From: Anaerolineales bacterium
GTDB taxonomy: Bacteria; Chloroflexota; Anaerolineae; Anaerolineales; Villigracilaceae
Length of the DNA: 57,501 nucleotides
Direction: 5' to 3'
Assembly: GCA_030018695.1 (NCBI GenBank)
Contig: JASEHI010000006.1
Coordinates: forward strand, 1-57,501
This document shows, in pieces, positions 56,507 to 57,501 of the stretch. The notes beneath the pieces are model-generated. The model did no database searches. It had not been told where the DNA came from and saw only the letters and a program-made list of their open reading frames with translations. Within the stretch, counting starts at the first letter, position 1. Each line of letters begins with the position of its first letter. The position numbers and the translations under genes were made by a program.

Positions 56507-57403
56507 TCATTGATTGGGCCGGAATTCTGGCTGGATGAGTCTTGCGAGTTCAGCCATTTTTTCATCGGAAGGCGGTTGAGCAGCGGGTAACAAATAGGCT
56601 TTATTCAGCCGCGCGTACTTGTCAACGCCAATATGATGATAGGGCAACAGTTCTATACCCTCCAGGTGGGGCAAAGAGGCCGCCAACGAGGCGATCTGAC
56701 GGATTGTTTCCTCGTCATCGTTTATCCCCGGTATGACCGGCACGCGCAGGATGATTCTGTGTCCATGCTGCGAAAGGGCTTGCAGATTCGCCAGGATGCG
56801 CTCATTGGATACGCCGGTGAACTGGCGATGCTTTTCGGCGTCCACCAGTTTGAGATCGTAGAGGAACAAATCCACGCAGCCGCGCAGGCGCTCGAAGGTA
56901 TCCCAGCTCGCGAAGCCGCAGGTGTCCAGCGCGGTGTGGATTTCCTTTTCCCTGCAGGCCTTGAGCAGCCCAAGCGCAAAGTCGCGCTGCGCAAGTGGCT
57001 CGCCGCCGGATAAAGTCACGCCGCCGCCTGACTCGTCGTAAAAGGGGATATCGCGTTCGACTTCGGCCATCACCTGGGCGACGGTCATCTCGCGGCCAAC
57101 GACCTGACGCGCCTCAGCGTAGCAAACCTCGCTGCACGCCCCGCATTGTTCACATTTCTCCCAGTCCGTGAGCGGGCCTCGACCGTTCCACGCGATTGCA
57201 CCGTGCTCACAGGTCTCCACGCAGGCCGCGCAGCAGATGCAACGATTCTGGCGAAAGATCACCTCAATTTCTGCAGCCTGACCTTCCGGATTGTGACACC
57301 ACCAGCAACGCAGCGGGCATCCCTTGAAAAAAACTGTCGTGCGAATGCCGGGACCGTCGTGGATGGAGTATTTCCGGATGTCAAAAACGGTACCAGTAAG
57401 TAT
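56507..57403 (-). CDS. Glycyl-radical-enzyme activating protein, non-canonical start
   Basis: About 298 residues if initiated at ATA (57403). The radical-SAM cluster motif C29-x3-C33-x2-C36 (GCPLRCWWCHNPE) follows DIRKYSIHDGPGIRTTVF. Two ferredoxin-type Cys clusters (CICCAACVETCEHG; CEQCGACSEVC) and GGVTLSGGEPL follow. It would generate the glycyl radical on a PFL-like enzyme using SAM. No ATG, GTG or TTG exists in frame between the upstream TGA and the radical-SAM motif; the first usual start (GTG, 57262) would remove the essential cysteines. Either a rare AUA start or an altered 5' end. The target enzyme gene is not in the window. Confidence 0.85.
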   Translation of the reverse strand: MLTGTVFDIRKYSIHDGPGIRTTVFFKGCPLRCWWCHNPEGQAAEIEVIFRQNRCICCAACVETCEHGAIAWNGRGPLTDWEKCEQCGACSEVCYAEARQVVGREMTVAQVMAEVERDIPFYDESGGGVTLSGGEPLAQRDFALGLLKACREKEIHTALDTCGFASWDTFERLRGCVDLFLYDLKLVDAEKHRQFTGVSNERILANLQALSQHGHRIILRVPVIPGINDDEETIRQIASLAASLPHLEGIELLPYHHIGVDKYARLNKAYLLPAAQPPSDEKMAELARLIQPEFRPNQ

Positions 57404-57501
57404 GAGGGGTCAACTTTCCTCTCTTGTCATTACTTCTATACTGCCAACGGGCACAGTATCTCGACAGGCTCGATAACCAATTGCGCTTTTTGTGTTGTCA
57501 T
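57404..57501. other. Window edge, upstream of activating enzyme
   Basis: No assignable gene. A 21-codon minus-strand frame (57436-57501) ends at TAG and may be the tail of a gene beyond the edge. GGTTATCGAGCCTGTCGAGA there resembles a REP-type palindrome. Confidence 0.4.

Noticed and set aside
57436-57501. Small gene at the window edge
   Set aside because: Only 21 codons, truncated by the edge and overlapping a REP-like palindrome; cannot be judged.

Overview
The window looks like chromosomal DNA of a Chloroflexota bacterium, most likely class Anaerolineae. The grounds are: GC-rich protein-coding DNA; two membrane proteins of the Chloroflexi/archaeal 'YYY' (DUF2298) family beside several GT39-like glycosyltransferases; a complete-looking mevalonate kinase beside a decaprenyl-phosphate phosphoribosyltransferase-like UbiA protein; and Chloroflexota-style housekeeping proteins (LepA, GatCA, HrcA-GrpE-DnaK-DnaJ, DnaX-YbaB-RecR). 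This assignment rests on family knowledge and reading of the sequence, not on a search.

Layout. 1-6100: a four-copy hairpin array, a PP2C-like/propeller membrane protein, a CelD-type acetyltransferase, and a GH4 glycosidase plus ChbG/YdjC deacetylase operon. 6103-10540: tRNA-Val, a FAA hydrolase, mevalonate kinase with UbiA prenyltransferase, tlyA, and a Phd/PIN toxin-antitoxin pair that has displaced the 3' end of tlyA. 10802-17602: a DUF6883/DUF4926 pair, lepA, a flippase-like protein, a CDP-paratose-2-epimerase-like enzyme, an AAA/DUF4143 ATPase and a CDF metal transporter. 17673-34346: a surface-glycan block with a GT4, two methyltransferases, three GT39-like proteins (one a 1739-residue fusion to DUF2298), a second DUF2298 protein, a DUF952-GNAT fusion, and a VapBC pair. 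34396-37339: cmk and three tandem plsC-type acyltransferases. 37360-40266: a collapsed higBA remnant, rnhB, a GT2, a NERD-like membrane protein, and tRNA-Pro. 40339-46529: a lipoprotein-like esterase, DUF433/DUF5615 and MNT/HEPN toxin-antitoxin pairs, gatCA, galE and an M50 protease. 46568-51416: the CIRCE-controlled hrcA-grpE-dnaK-dnaJ operon. 51557-57403: an AT-rich HTH-HATPase-DUF4325 regulator, prmA, dnaX-ybaB-recR and a glycyl-radical activating enzyme.

The most striking property is a dense population of short repeats that ordinary gene annotation does not explain. One class consists of locus-specific 'stutter palindromes': each locus iterates its own 6-12 bp word, often first in one orientation and then in the other, so that the tract folds on itself. 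These tracts fill spacers between co-directional genes, sit at stop codons, and also lie in frame inside proteins (GT39-DUF2298 fusion, DUF2298 protein, PrmA, RNase HII, mevalonate kinase). A second class is a REP-like palindrome (CCCTGAG...TCGAAGGG), nested in a larger 43-bp element found four times inside ORFs in both reading orientations. Copies lacking the palindrome look like empty target sites with a 5-bp duplication. Related events include duplicated or displaced 3' ends of genes (tlyA, GT4) next to toxin-antitoxin modules. Several single genes have a -10 box only 6-9 nt before the start codon, which suggests leaderless mRNAs.
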